From contig CANMPD010000006.1 in the NCBI GenBank assembly GCA_947499635.1, forward strand, positions 142,659-206,658: a DNA stretch of 64,000 nt. Reading direction: 5' to 3'. The notes beneath the pieces were generated by a model. It had not been told where the DNA came from, ran no database searches, and saw nothing but the letters and a program-made list of their open reading frames with translations. The translations under genes and the position numbers were made by a program. This DNA is from an uncultured Paracoccaceae bacterium (lineage in GTDB: Bacteria; Pseudomonadota; Alphaproteobacteria; Rhodobacterales; Rhodobacteraceae). Shown here piece by piece: positions 1-8,671 of the stretch (positions within the stretch are counted from its first letter, which is position 1; each line of letters begins with the position of its first letter).

Positions 1-1900
1 GAGCGGATTTTGCACGTGCATTGCCTTGATCTGACGCAAGCTGTAACGCCGCTAGCGCCGAGGCTGGGCAGTCTTCATCTGCATCAAGATATGCACTCAC
101 AATCGCCGCAGCATGTTCGCAGTATGCATTTCGGGCTGCCTCTGTTTCATTCCAACCCACCGCATTCAACAGTTCGCCAGTGAAACTTTCTTTGGGAAAG
201 TCCTGCGCGATACGCAGCATAAAGCTCGCAGTTGCCTCCGGATCAACTGTCCAACACCAGCAAATTAATCGTTCGTAGACATCAGGTTGGCAATGTAGAC
301 CTTGTAACACGAACCATTCTCCAAGCAGGTCAGGTAGCAGGCCCGGAATAAGGCCACTGAGGCCACCAATCCCCCCGCCACGCGGTGCACCGTTTATGAT
401 CAACGCCGCTTTGTCATCCGTTCCGGGTTTATACTGATTTAAGGGCCAGGTCTTGAGTTTCGACAGATCAAGCGCGCGCAGGATGGTTGCTGCGACAGCG
501 ATGTGAAGACCTGTGTGATCTTCATACAATTCAGGAGGATCATCCGCAAATTCTCCAGACCAGCGCCGTTTCCGGTAAATCGTCAAAATACGGTCTAAGA
601 GCTCTGTTTTGTCCCAACTTGACTGAAAACTGTTATCTGCCAAAGCGAGGCCAAGGAAATACGCGTATAGGGGACGACCGGCATTATCGAACCTTGCCAG
701 TGAGCTTTCAATGGACTTATCGCTGTGCTTGATCACGCTCTCAGGGTTCTGATGCCGTGCTATTTGTTTAGCTAATTCTCGCAATTCAACGGGTTTCAAA
801 GCCTTGAGTTCGACCACGCCATCCTGCCCGAATTGATACTGCTTTGCGGCTAGATTAATTTTCCCAAGGACTTCGTAACGTTGTGATGATTTGATAAATT
901 CACGTTTATCAAGTTCCATCTGTTCGAACCATGCTGCATAGACGCTTGAAAGTTCAAAATCAGCTTCAGTTCCACCTTCTCGCATGATTTGGGTAGAGGC
1001 TGATTTCTTACCCGATTTTTGCGTGGATGCCGTCTTGGGGCTGTACTTTCTTATGCCACCACGATCCCAACGTTGACGTTCCAACAACAAGAAACGGACA
1101 GGGTGTTTTAGTTCCTTTGAACGATGCGCCAATATTGCCATAGCCGGTCCAATGCGCTTTCCAGGCTCGTGAACATAGTCGACCACAATAAGCGTCGGTT
1201 CGACTGGTTGCCAGTCGAACCAATCTTCTGCGAACTCGGCTAGGCTCTCTGCATTCATATAGCCCGCATTGAAACCAAAATCGGGACGCGCTCGCTGAAC
1301 CAAATCATATGCAAGACGGCTCTTGCCTTGGCCTGCGGATCCTGCAAGCTGGAGCCAAAGGAAACGACGCTCGTCACGCAGGAAATGCTCGAGCTCGCTA
1401 ATTTGAGCATCTCTACCAAGTACATCTATTCGATTGTCTGCATCAGACGCGTAGTGCAGGATCTGGTTCTCCTGCGTAAACTCTGTTTCCGCGTCGGTGA
1501 GCCTTGGCTGTAATCTGTCGAGGCGAATGAAAGCTTGCTTCTTGTAAGTCGAAAGGATGTCATCGAAAGTCAAATCGCCATCAAGGGCGTGTTTGGTGAT
1601 GGAAATTTTTCCAGTGGCGTACTTGCTGTTAACCCGTGAAAGAAAGGCAAGTTCAATTGCACGCTCCACGGCACTGCCACCGCCTTTGAGTTTCTTGAGA
1701 AGATCGTCCATATTGCTGATTGCGATATTTTTGCCTATCGCGGCTTCACAATCGGTATGCAGCGTTATCAACTTGTCTTCACGCACAACTGCAGGATGAC
1801 CTTGGAAAAAAGTGCCGACACCTTGTCTGAACCGTTTTCCTCTATCCTTGTCATCTCCAATGTAGAGCAGAATGCATTCGCAAAAAACGGCGTAATCCAA
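1..1900 (-). CDS. STAND-type P-loop NTPase, partial (C-terminus beyond left edge)
   Basis: One uninterrupted minus-strand frame of about 633 residues enters from the left edge. I place its start at TTG 1900-1898, the first start codon after an in-frame TAG, with a GAGAGG ribosome site six bases upstream. Around residue 160 a linker (VLGRD) leads into an NTPase core: Walker A GSAGQGKSR at 187-195, Walker B-like LIVVDY at 237-242, and VRFLLLERQ at 268-276, a pattern typical of STAND ATPases. The first 160 residues match no domain I recognise and could be the effector. The C-terminal part seen here looks helical and may be a repeat-type sensor. It is probably co-transcribed with the gene at 1955-2428. 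STAND NTPases often act in antiphage defence or signalling; that role is inferred from the family and the island setting. No catalytic effector motif was recognised. Confidence 0.75.
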   Translation of the reverse strand, partial: MDYAVFCECILLYIGDDKDRGKRFRQGVGTFFQGHPAVVREDKLITLHTDCEAAIGKNIAISNMDDLLKKLKGGGSAVERAIELAFLSRVNSKYATGKISITKHALDGDLTFDDILSTYKKQAFIRLDRLQPRLTDAETEFTQENQILHYASDADNRIDVLGRDAQISELEHFLRDERRFLWLQLAGSAGQGKSRLAYDLVQRARPDFGFNAGYMNAESLAEFAEDWFDWQPVEPTLIVVDYVHEPGKRIGPAMAILAHRSKELKHPVRFLLLERQRWDRGGIRKYSPKTASTQKSGKKSASTQIMREGGTEADFELSSVYAAWFEQMELDKREFIKSSQRYEVLGKINLAAKQYQFGQDGVVELKALKPVELRELAKQIARHQNPESVIKHSDKSIESSLARFDNAGRPLYAYFLGLALADNSFQSSWDKTELLDRILTIYRKRRWSGEFADDPPELYEDHTGLHIAVAATILRALDLSKLKTWPLNQYKPGTDDKAALIINGAPRGGGIGGLSGLIPGLLPDLLGEWFVLQGLHCQPDVYERLICWCWTVDPEATASFMLRIAQDFPKESFTGELLNAVGWNETEAARNAYCEHAAAIVSAYLDADEDCPASALAALQLASDQGNARAKSA

Positions 1901-1954
1901 TTGTAGCCTCTCAGAAGTCTAATACCTAATAATTGAGAGTACGATAGCTAACTG

Positions 1955-2428
1955 TTAGAACGGGTCAACCGTTTGCCCGTTGATCCAAAACTCAAAAGTT
2001 TCCAGACTGCCAGTGACTTCATCGTAATTTTCTATGGCAGGCCCATCTGTGCGATGGTAATCCCCGGCGACACGAAACTTTTTCTGAAGTAGAGAGCCAT
2101 CCTTCGCTCGATAAATGACTGCCGGTTTATTCTCTTCACGGCTTACACTCCCGTCTATGGCATAGACGCGATCAGTTTCTTCGCCGGTTTCGGGATCATA
2201 TCGTAAAACGGCAGGCTGATCACCGTCACGATGCACTTTGTTGTCCTGAAACCATGATGTCTGTGTAATTCGCCCTGTGTAGGGACAGTAACGCGTTATC
2301 GCAGGTCTATCGCCTGGGCGACCAAGATTATCGTTTTCGTCTCTCCAACACTCTGCGACTACATTGCCGGTTTCATCGTCAATTTCAATCTCCACTGAAT
2401 ACTCTAGTGAAGTGGTCCTTCTAATCAT
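1955..2428 (-). CDS. MORN-like repeat protein of unknown function
   Basis: A protein of about 157 residues made of spaced repeats built around short motifs such as HRDGDQPAV, HRTDGPAI and GDRPAITRY, each preceded by an aromatic/charged strand (for example TSWFQDNKV, FEFWINGQ). This resembles the degenerate MORN or YwqK-like beta repeats that occur in antitoxin/immunity-type and secreted proteins. An in-frame ATG at 2446 is also possible; I prefer the internal ATG at 2428 because the extra residues add nothing repeat-like. It ends 54 bases before the STAND NTPase start on the same strand, so the two are likely one operon. No signal peptide or membrane segment is visible, so a cytoplasmic protein is likely. 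Function is unknown; sensing or binding is a guess from the repeat type. Confidence 0.65.
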   Translation of the reverse strand: MIRRTTSLEYSVEIEIDDETGNVVAECWRDENDNLGRPGDRPAITRYCPYTGRITQTSWFQDNKVHRDGDQPAVLRYDPETGEETDRVYAIDGSVSREENKPAVIYRAKDGSLLQKKFRVAGDYHRTDGPAIENYDEVTGSLETFEFWINGQTVDPF

Positions 2429-2446
2429 GCACCCATACTGCACCAA

Positions 2447-2751
2447 ATTACACGAAGAGTCAAATTATTAATATATTTCAGAATGATACACGATGGTGTC
2501 AATGCGAATTTTTGCACTTCGAATGCCGTGGAATGCACCGGATTTCTGCGGTTTTCTGAGGTTGCCGACCCAAGCGATTGGGCGGTCTTAACGGCCACTA
2601 AGTTTCGTTCAAACCCGGAGCGCTCCCCAGACACAGGGATCAAAAAATGTGTCCTAAAGTTCACGTATCACCAGTCAGCAGACTGCGTGATCCTCTCCAT
2701 GCCAGCTTTTTGGCTGGCGTTCACAAGCCAACTGCCCCAACTGCGAACCTA
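2447..2751. other. Gene-poor spacer at the island's internal junction
   Basis: About 300 bases between divergent genes. Short open frames exist on both strands but lack ribosome sites and protein-like composition, so I call none of them. The first part is AT-rich and should hold the promoter of the leftward MORN-like/STAND operon. The rest reads like decayed DNA. Confidence 0.4.
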
Positions 2752-3165
2752 ATGCTTCAACGCGCTATGTCTCGAGTCATTGAGTTCTCCAAACAGGGCG
2801 GTGAGATCATTCACGATGGCGCAGAGACACGGCTGAGTTGCAGTCGAAACATCAAATCCCCGCAACAGGTGCTCGACATCGCGCGGATGGAACGTTTCGG
2901 AGAAGCATCGCTCTATGACATCAAGGGGCAGCGGGTGTTTCTCATTCGTGACTTCAAAGATGAGGCGTTAGAGCAACCCAAGGGCCTTACCCTGCCTCTG
3001 ATCCGCATGGATGATGCCTGGCGGATGAACAGCCGCCGGACAATCAACCGCCATTACGAAAAAATCGAACGCCCGTCTCAGCGTGCGGTTGATCGCAGAT
3101 TGCTATCGATGCAGTTCTGGCTCGATGCGTCAGCGCAAATCCTAAACCTCAACGCGGGTGCGTAG
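2752..3165 (+). CDS. Hypothetical protein at the head of the mobilisation-like module
   Basis: About 137 residues from ATG 2752, or 132 from ATG 2767 (MSRVIEF); neither start has a strong ribosome site. The protein is soluble, charged and lacks a signal peptide or membrane segment. A central stretch (ASLYDIKGQRVFLIRDFKD) looks like a small beta-rich domain and the C-terminal half is arginine-rich and helical. I recognise no family. It lies upstream of and in the same direction as the chain of genes that ends in the serine recombinase, so it is probably part of the mobile element. Confidence 0.5.
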   Translation: MLQRAMSRVIEFSKQGGEIIHDGAETRLSCSRNIKSPQQVLDIARMERFGEASLYDIKGQRVFLIRDFKDEALEQPKGLTLPLIRMDDAWRMNSRRTINRHYEKIERPSQRAVDRRLLSMQFWLDASAQILNLNAGA

Positions 3166-3195
3166 GCCCTACGCAGCGGGTTGTTCAATCCCCTC

Positions 3196-3265
3196 GGGCG
3201 GTCGTTGAACCGCCCATCATACGCCCCAGTCATCGCCCGATCTCTGCTTTTGAGGTCGGGCGATG
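3196..3265 (+). promoter_or_regulatory. Two consecutive hairpins in the leader of the 3288 gene
   Basis: GGGCGGT (3196-3202) pairs with ACCGCCC (3209-3215) across a 6-base loop, and CATCGCCCGA (3231-3240) pairs with TCGGGCGATG (3256-3265) across 15 bases. Neither has a run of T after it. They lie between the stop at 3165 and the ATG at 3288, so they may act as a processing or attenuation element or end the upstream transcript. Confidence 0.4.
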
Positions 3266-3287
3266 GCAGTATTGGAGAGGGCCTATC

Positions 3288-3608
3288 ATGTCTGTCTTGA
3301 TCTCAGGGGTGATTATTTTTGCAAACACGGCTCTGTCGGTGGCGGGATCACTGGCGTTAAAACATGCCGCTCAGAGTGGGAATGCGATCTATGCCATTCT
3401 CGGCTGTTTAGCTTGGGCCGGAACTGCCCTTGGGGTCTTTGCCTTGCTGAACCGCGCGCATGATTTGAGCTCCATTGCAGTAATCAGCCAAGGTCTTGGC
3501 CTTATAGCCGTGCTCGTCTTGTCTTGTGTCTTTTACGGGGAGCCGTTTCCCGCCCGCCGGGTCCTGGCCGTTGCCTTGCTGCTCGCAAGCCTTGTCCTTT
3601 CGGTCTGA
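3288..3608 (+). CDS. Small four-helix membrane protein, EmrE/EamA-like
   Basis: 106 residues, nearly all hydrophobic, with four predicted membrane segments (about 2-22, 32-55, 62-80, 86-105). Size and topology match small multidrug resistance or half-EamA transporters, and the pattern with GEPF before the last helix (residues 84-87) is typical of EamA/DMT-type halves. The start ATG has a good GGAGAGG ribosome site nine bases upstream. Substrate is unknown. It sits in the mobile element ahead of two larger envelope proteins, so it could be cargo or an envelope component of the element. Confidence 0.65.
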   Translation: MSVLISGVIIFANTALSVAGSLALKHAAQSGNAIYAILGCLAWAGTALGVFALLNRAHDLSSIAVISQGLGLIAVLVLSCVFYGEPFPARRVLAVALLLASLVLSV

Positions 3609-3716
3609 AAGAACAGCTTCATAATCCGCCCGCAGACGCCCCATCGGCTCAGCTCAATCGTCCTACACCGATCTCACGCAGATGGTTTGCGTGAGTTTTG
3701 GGAAGGACCCACTTTC

Positions 3717-4736
3717 ATGAAAGATATCGACTATGAGCTGCCCGATGAGGTCGGGCCGATTGAGCGGCCAGAGCGCGATGCGATCTGGTTGGACTATGGC
3801 TTTATTGGTGCAGATGCCACGCGTGTCGGGGACACCGCCGCGCGTGAGTTTCGGGCAGCGAACCCCAATATCACTTGGACGTTTAAAATCGCGGCCCTTG
3901 AGAACGCCGCCAAGGCCCATGAGGCGTGCTTAAAAAAGCTGATTGCGCAATATTATGCAACGGATGCCTTCGACACGGTGATCAGCACGGAACAGGTTGC
4001 CAAGCCGCATTGGGCAATCCGGCTGTCCGGTCTGGCCATTGGTGCAATTGGTATTGGCCTCATGATCCCCGTCCCTTTGGTCATAGGTTTTGGGATTCAT
4101 GAGAGTCTCTTGATTGAAAAAACCGTGGAATTTCCTTGGCTTGCGACCCTCTATGGTTTTGCCCCGATGGCGGCTCCGCTTGCGGCACATGGTCTGCGCG
4201 ATGCGCTCAAGACGGATCAGTCCCGCCGTGTCTTTGACCTTGCGGTCTATACCAGCACTTTGGTGGCCTTCGGGGCCTGGGCCTGGGCCTGGGCCTGGAG
4301 CTTTGGACCGACGTTCTTGGTCGATGTGCTGGCCGATCCCAGTGCCGCCGCAAACGCCGGGTCGTTGGCCGAGTTCTACGGTTTCCAGCTCCTGCTTGAG
4401 GTCAGCGCGGCAGCAAGCGCCTATTGCGCCGCCATGCACCTGTTGACCACTGGGGCAAAGCGGGTCTCAGCGCCGTCACAAGCCCGCAAGCTGCTTGCCG
4501 AGGCCATAGAGGCCGAGATCCAAACAGGTGAAGAGATCGCCCATAAACGCGATCTTTTGAACGTGACCTCGGATAGCTACGGCGCGGCGCAATCGGCCTA
4601 TCAGGATCACGCCCTCCTCAAAACCGAAGTCGCGGCCAAGCTCTTTGCCGCACAATCCTCCCGCGACAGCGTCGAAATGCTGACTGAGCTGCGCGCGGCC
4701 CTTATTCCCCAAACCACAGGAGCCTCAAATGTCTAA
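3717..4736 (+). CDS. Polytopic membrane protein with AW-repeat helix
   Basis: 339 residues; the start at ATG 3717 is chosen for its GGAAGGA ribosome site. The first 110 residues are soluble and end in a helix. Four or so membrane segments follow (about 113-137, 151-170, 182-206 and 220-242), then a long charged, probably coiled C-terminal helix (about 255-335). The third membrane segment contains an unusual Ala-Trp repeat encoded by four copies of a hexanucleotide. The next gene starts 8 bases before this one ends, so the two are translationally coupled. I recognise no family. Position next to a coupling-protein gene suggests an envelope role in DNA transfer, but that is inference. Confidence 0.6.
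   Translation: MKDIDYELPDEVGPIERPERDAIWLDYGFIGADATRVGDTAAREFRAANPNITWTFKIAALENAAKAHEACLKKLIAQYYATDAFDTVISTEQVAKPHWAIRLSGLAIGAIGIGLMIPVPLVIGFGIHESLLIEKTVEFPWLATLYGFAPMAAPLAAHGLRDALKTDQSRRVFDLAVYTSTLVAFGAWAWAWAWSFGPTFLVDVLADPSAAANAGSLAEFYGFQLLLEVSAAASAYCAAMHLLTTGAKRVSAPSQARKLLAEAIEAEIQTGEEIAHKRDLLNVTSDSYGAAQSAYQDHALLKTEVAAKLFAAQSSRDSVEMLTELRAALIPQTTGASNV
4274..4297 (+). repeat. (GGCCTG)4 hexanucleotide microsatellite inside a gene
   Basis: Four perfect tandem copies of GGCCTG lie in frame and encode alternating Ala and Trp in a membrane helix. Gain or loss of a unit would keep the frame and lengthen or shorten the helix by two residues. Confidence 0.8.
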
Positions 4737-5859
4737 GATGCTTTCCGCCATGGCCCTTGCCGCCAGCATGATCACCGTCACACCTGCAATTGCGACCGCA
4801 GAGAATTGGAGCGTCGCACTCCCCCAAGCTATGCCCGGCGGCGGCGCACCGGTCAAAGACGCGCTGTGGCAGTTCTTTCTGCACGACCTTGGCCCGGGTG
4901 ATCGCTACAGCGTGCTCAATGCCTCCGTGCCGGGCCAGGTGGCAGTGGTGCAAATCCCCGATGAGGCCAAATACACCCGCGCAAAATGGCGCGCCAAGAG
5001 CTTTGCCCGAGAGAACATGCGCGTTGGGCGCTTTGTGGATCAGATTGCGGATGCGCCTGCTGATATTGATCTGATGGGCACGCTGCGTCATGTGGCACTC
5101 AATCGTTTGGATGACGCGCCCATGAATCTGATGATCATCGGCAGTGTGGTGCAAGAGTTTCCCGATGCGCCCGCTTTCTCGATGCTCCAGGGCGCAACCG
5201 CATTGGTGCCATCGCCTGCGCATCTAAGTGCCTCTGTCGCGCAAACGCCCTACGGCATGGGCAGCGAAGGAACGGATGGGCTGGCCAATTCCTATATCCA
5301 TATCTGCCCTATCGGGGATGGTCTGAGTTCCGAGGCGGAAGCCGCCTATCAGCAGTTCTTTGGCCACTATCTTGCGCGACGTGGCGGCAACCTTGTGACC
5401 TGGACCGAGGATCTAGGGACCTGCGTTGAACGCTTTGGCGCGCAGGTGCGCCAGCCGATTGCAACGGAGCCATTCGACCACGCGGATGACGCCTTGGTGA
5501 TGCGCGACATCACCCGGCAGTCTGTGGCCATCGAAGAGCCAACTGAGACCATCCTCAATGGGGTCACCGTTGATCAGTTCAATATCTTTGCCAGCGCCGC
5601 GCACCCATCGCTGGGCGGTGTGCAAGTCACCACGGGTGTGGCTTACGCCCCAGGCAAATATCCCGATATCTATGAGGCGGCCTATTGCTACTTCAATGTC
5701 GCAAGTGACGGGGCCAGCATTCGGATTGACCTTGGCGATAAAAGCTTTGACCAACCCGTGGTCTGGGACACGCCAAAGGCGGCTGCGCTGCGCGCTGCTG
5801 GGGTGTCCAAACGCGAGGTTCACGCCGGTCAATCGGCCTGCCAGTGGCCAACGCCCTGA
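4729..5859 (+). CDS. Secreted hypothetical protein of the mobile element
   Basis: 376 residues with a clear Sec signal peptide (basic MSK, hydrophobic 4-22, likely cleavage after TAIA/TA near 23-25), so periplasmic or exported. The mature part has several cysteines (ICPIG, TCVERF, YCYFN, SACQW) that could form disulfides. The final region (about 280-376) resembles a compact beta-rich domain. I recognise no family. It overlaps the preceding membrane-protein gene by 8 bases and is closed by a strong terminator at 5894. Linkage to the preceding membrane protein suggests a paired envelope function. Confidence 0.6.
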   Translation: MSKMLSAMALAASMITVTPAIATAENWSVALPQAMPGGGAPVKDALWQFFLHDLGPGDRYSVLNASVPGQVAVVQIPDEAKYTRAKWRAKSFARENMRVGRFVDQIADAPADIDLMGTLRHVALNRLDDAPMNLMIIGSVVQEFPDAPAFSMLQGATALVPSPAHLSASVAQTPYGMGSEGTDGLANSYIHICPIGDGLSSEAEAAYQQFFGHYLARRGGNLVTWTEDLGTCVERFGAQVRQPIATEPFDHADDALVMRDITRQSVAIEEPTETILNGVTVDQFNIFASAAHPSLGGVQVTTGVAYAPGKYPDIYEAAYCYFNVASDGASIRIDLGDKSFDQPVVWDTPKAAALRAAGVSKREVHAGQSACQWPTP

Positions 5860-5893
5860 CGGACACAGTGGATGATGTCACGCGAGATGAGCA

Positions 5894-5922
5894 AGAGCGC
5901 CTTCGGGCGCTCTTTGTGTTTT
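5894..5922 (+). terminator. Rho-independent terminator
   Basis: AGAGCGCC (5894-5901) and GGCGCTCT (5906-5913) form a perfect 8-bp stem with a TTCG tetraloop, followed by a T-rich tail. It ends the transcript of the 3288-5859 gene group. Confidence 0.85.
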
Positions 5923-6049
5923 ATGTCAGCATGTTAAGTGACCCTAATCCGCCCGCATAGTGCCCTGCACAAGCCCGCCCCAAAATCGAAACCCCCGCAG
6001 TCTCGACCTCATGACAAGGCCGTCTTGGCCCATAGCATGGAGGTCATAA

Positions 6050-6616
6050 ATGAAACGCAGGGATTTCCTCATCAGCGCATCCTGTGCCGCGCTCAGCTTA
6101 GACAGCGCGCAGGCAGACACCGGATTTTATTCTGGCTACCCAGATCAGATTACGGGCTGGTCCGCCAAGCATTTTAAGCCGCAAGAATTTGCCTCCAAGG
6201 GCAACGGCTATGTCCGAGTTCGCAAAGAGATGATCTTCTCTTTGGATCGTGTTCGCAGTGCCGTCGCGCATCCAGTTTATATTACCTCTGCTTATCGCGA
6301 TCAGGCGCATAATGCTCTTGTAGGCGGTGTAAAACACTCGCGGCATTTGATCTCGGACGCGGTTGATATCAATCTGCGCGGTCTGAGTGCACAGCAGCGG
6401 CATCGCTTAATGTGGCACCTGCTGGCTGAGGGCTTCACCAGCTTTGGCTCCTATTCTCACATCCCAAACATGTTGCATGCCGATATGCGCCCCAATGCCC
6501 GCATTTGGCATCGCGGTGGCGGGTCACATCCTGTGTGGTTCCGTCAGGCCCTGACGGATTGGGGTTGGCAGCGAGATCGCGGGGCCACCCGCAGACCCGC
6601 CACTTTCCGCATCTAA
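6050..6616 (+). CDS. M15-family (D,D-carboxypeptidase-like) peptidase with twin-arginine signal
   Basis: 188 residues. The N-terminus MKRRDFLISA carries a twin-arginine motif followed by a short hydrophobic stretch and ends at AQA near 20-22, so Tat export is likely. The mature domain is a small peptidase M15A: SAYRD (80-84), then H99 and D106 in RHLISDAVDI, and H143 in MLHADM form the expected zinc-binding set. Such enzymes cut peptide stems of peptidoglycan. In mobile elements and phages they open the wall locally, so a role in helping a transfer apparatus cross the wall is plausible but inferred. It follows a terminator, so it probably has its own promoter. Confidence 0.8.
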   Translation: MKRRDFLISASCAALSLDSAQADTGFYSGYPDQITGWSAKHFKPQEFASKGNGYVRVRKEMIFSLDRVRSAVAHPVYITSAYRDQAHNALVGGVKHSRHLISDAVDINLRGLSAQQRHRLMWHLLAEGFTSFGSYSHIPNMLHADMRPNARIWHRGGGSHPVWFRQALTDWGWQRDRGATRRPATFRI

Positions 6617-6711
6617 GGCTCGGCCCGCTCTTCACCTGGTGGAGAGCGGCGCGCCACCCTTCGCCCTTTCGAACCCACATCCTGACATAGGCCAAACAAA
6701 GGAATTCCCTA

Positions 6712-7017
6712 ATGTCCGATAAACCCTCCTTCAAAGTCATCTTCAAGATTAACGGGCTGTTCCTTCGCGCACTGATCAGTGCCGGGGTCGCCTGGTTGTT
6801 TTGGCAAGGCTACAGGTCTGGCTCCTTTGTGATGGGCGGATTTGCGGGCATGTTCGCCGCAACCGGTGGTTTTTTACTGCTCAAAGCCCTGTTTGAGCTC
6901 TTTACCCTCAGCCTGCGCATCACCCATTGGGGCCGGTTTAAACGTAAAGGCGCTGCGCCAAAGGCCGATCCAGTGGCCCGGCAAGAGGAACTGCGCGCAA
7001 AGGGCCTCATCCGATGA
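6712..7017 (+). CDS. Small two-helix membrane protein upstream of the coupling ATPase
   Basis: 101 residues: a short polar N-terminus, two hydrophobic segments (about 16-32 and 39-64) and a basic, Lys/Arg-rich tail. ATG 6712 has an AAAGGAA ribosome site. It overlaps the start of the coupling-protein gene by four bases (ATGA). VirD4/TraG proteins normally have an N-terminal membrane anchor and the one downstream appears to lack it, so this protein may supply the membrane anchor in trans. That idea is inference from topology and gene coupling. Confidence 0.65.
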   Translation: MSDKPSFKVIFKINGLFLRALISAGVAWLFWQGYRSGSFVMGGFAGMFAATGGFLLLKALFELFTLSLRITHWGRFKRKGAAPKADPVARQEELRAKGLIR

Positions 7018-8438
7018 TGCGCTGGCCTAAATCCCGTGCGCCGGACCCTATTGACCCGCAGGGGCGGCGCATCATTGGTCTCACGATTGAGGATGGGCAT
7101 CCGATCCTTGCCCCCGAAGGCCATAGTCTGCTGCTGAGCGCCAATGGCGGTGGGAAGACCCGGCGTGGCGCAATGCCTTGGCTGTTTTCTTTTCTCTCCT
7201 CCTCCCCCAAAGACGCGATTTTAATTGCGGATAGTAAAAACGGCGAAGTCAGCATTCAGGCTGCGAAGATGGCGGCGGATATGGGGCGCAAGGTCGCCGT
7301 CATCGACGATATGGGCATCTGGCCAGAGCTCGCCCCCTATCGCGTATCGATCAATCCCTTTGGCGCGGCGGTCTCGGCCTATCGACGTGATCCCCGCGAT
7401 GTGCTGTTTGCCACAGAGACCATCAATGCCGCGCTTATTCCCGAACCCGCAGGCGGAGACGCAAAGAACAAATACTTTCGCGATGCCCCCCGGGATCTGC
7501 TTGAGTTCGTGCAAAACACGCTCTTGAAACGCAACCCAGAGGCTACAACGCCCGGTGCCACTTCCGTTATCGTGAATGACCCCGATCTCTTGCGCAGCTA
7601 CGCGGAGATTGAGGCCGAGGAAGGCGAACCGATGCTTATGTCGCAAGCCAAAAACCTGCTCGAGATGAGCGGTCATGAGCATTGGCCGCAGCACCTCAAA
7701 GAAGCACAGCGTGCCATCAAACTCTTTGGTCCGGGCACCAGGCTGCATGAGGTTGGCGCTGAGGCCACGCTGACCTATGAGGACCTGATCCGCGAGGGGT
7801 ATGTCATTTTCCTCGCGGGTCCACAGGCCTATATGAACCGGCTCGGCAATTACTACGCGCTGCATATTATGGGGTTTTGCGATGCGCTTTATCACGGCGC
7901 GGGCGTTTTGCGGGCGGTTTGCGATGAGTTCACCAACACCCCCCTGAAATCCCTCGTGGAATCCCTGACAACGCTTAGGGCCTTTGGCACGCAGATCCAC
8001 ATAATTGCCCAGTCCAGATCAGAAATCATCCGCCGCTTTGGTGAGCTGGAATGCCGCACCATCGAAGAGAACTGTATCGTGAAGCTGTGGTTCGGCTTTT
8101 CCTCATTTGAGGAAGCACAGCGCCTGTCAAAAGCCATGGGCGATGAATTTGCCGTTGCAACCGCGCTTGGCGGCGACAGCGACGGCCTAAAGACCAGCAC
8201 CAATCTCAGCCTGACCAAACAATCCCATATGACCCCCGCAGAACTGATGGCGATGCCAAGCGATCAGGGTCTTGCCCATATCAAGGGGGTTGGCTTTGTC
8301 AGGTTCCGCACGCTCGGGCAGGAAAACATCGCACCCTATTGCCACCTGATTGCGCCCAATCCGCTGGAGGGTGGGCGCTTACTCCCTGATCCCAAAATCA
8401 CCCTTGTAACGCCTAATATCACCGGAGGTCCCTCATGA
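7014..8438 (+). CDS. TraG/VirD4-type coupling ATPase without membrane anchor
   Basis: 474 residues. Walker A is SANGGGKT (42-49); the Walker B-type acid is at AVCDEF (D304, E305). AILIADSKN (68-76) and the C-terminal IHIIAQSRSEI are typical of type IV coupling proteins, which pump relaxase-DNA complexes into a secretion channel. The family usually has 600 or more residues and two N-terminal membrane helices; both are absent here, and the gene just upstream encodes a two-helix membrane protein. ATGA overlaps join it to both neighbours. No VirB genes or intact relaxase are seen in the window, so the element may rely on a helper system or on genes beyond the left edge. Confidence 0.85.
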   Translation: MMRWPKSRAPDPIDPQGRRIIGLTIEDGHPILAPEGHSLLLSANGGGKTRRGAMPWLFSFLSSSPKDAILIADSKNGEVSIQAAKMAADMGRKVAVIDDMGIWPELAPYRVSINPFGAAVSAYRRDPRDVLFATETINAALIPEPAGGDAKNKYFRDAPRDLLEFVQNTLLKRNPEATTPGATSVIVNDPDLLRSYAEIEAEEGEPMLMSQAKNLLEMSGHEHWPQHLKEAQRAIKLFGPGTRLHEVGAEATLTYEDLIREGYVIFLAGPQAYMNRLGNYYALHIMGFCDALYHGAGVLRAVCDEFTNTPLKSLVESLTTLRAFGTQIHIIAQSRSEIIRRFGELECRTIEENCIVKLWFGFSSFEEAQRLSKAMGDEFAVATALGGDSDGLKTSTNLSLTKQSHMTPAELMAMPSDQGLAHIKGVGFVRFRTLGQENIAPYCHLIAPNPLEGGRLLPDPKITLVTPNITGGPS

Positions 8439-8671
8439 GATTTGCAGCCTTGTTCCTATGGATATTGGTGCCCTTGGGGCTGTGGCTGGTGGTCGCGCAG
8501 TTTGGCACGCCCCATGGGATTGTCAGCTACCGCTATATTGGATCAGCTTACCGCCCGGTATCCGAGCGGCGCTATACGCAGTGCAGCTATCTCGGCTGGA
8601 TCGGCGTGGTCACGGTGCCCGCCACAGACGGGCGCTGCCCCTGGGTACGCCTCTTTAAGGAGGGCTCCTAA
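8435..8671 (+). CDS. Small membrane-anchored hypothetical protein
   Basis: 78 residues with one N-terminal hydrophobic segment (about 4-22, a signal peptide or anchor) and a short, aromatic periplasmic part with two cysteines (C49 and C68) that may pair. It overlaps the coupling ATPase by four bases (ATGA), so it is translated with it. It converges on the minus-strand gene ending at 8668 and overlaps it by four bases. I recognise no family. Confidence 0.6.
   Translation: MRFAALFLWILVPLGLWLVVAQFGTPHGIVSYRYIGSAYRPVSERRYTQCSYLGWIGVVTVPATDGRCPWVRLFKEGS

Noticed and set aside
2483..2752. Open frame on the plus strand upstream of the 2752 gene
   Set aside because: No ribosome site and poor protein-like composition; overlaps other open frames on the minus strand.
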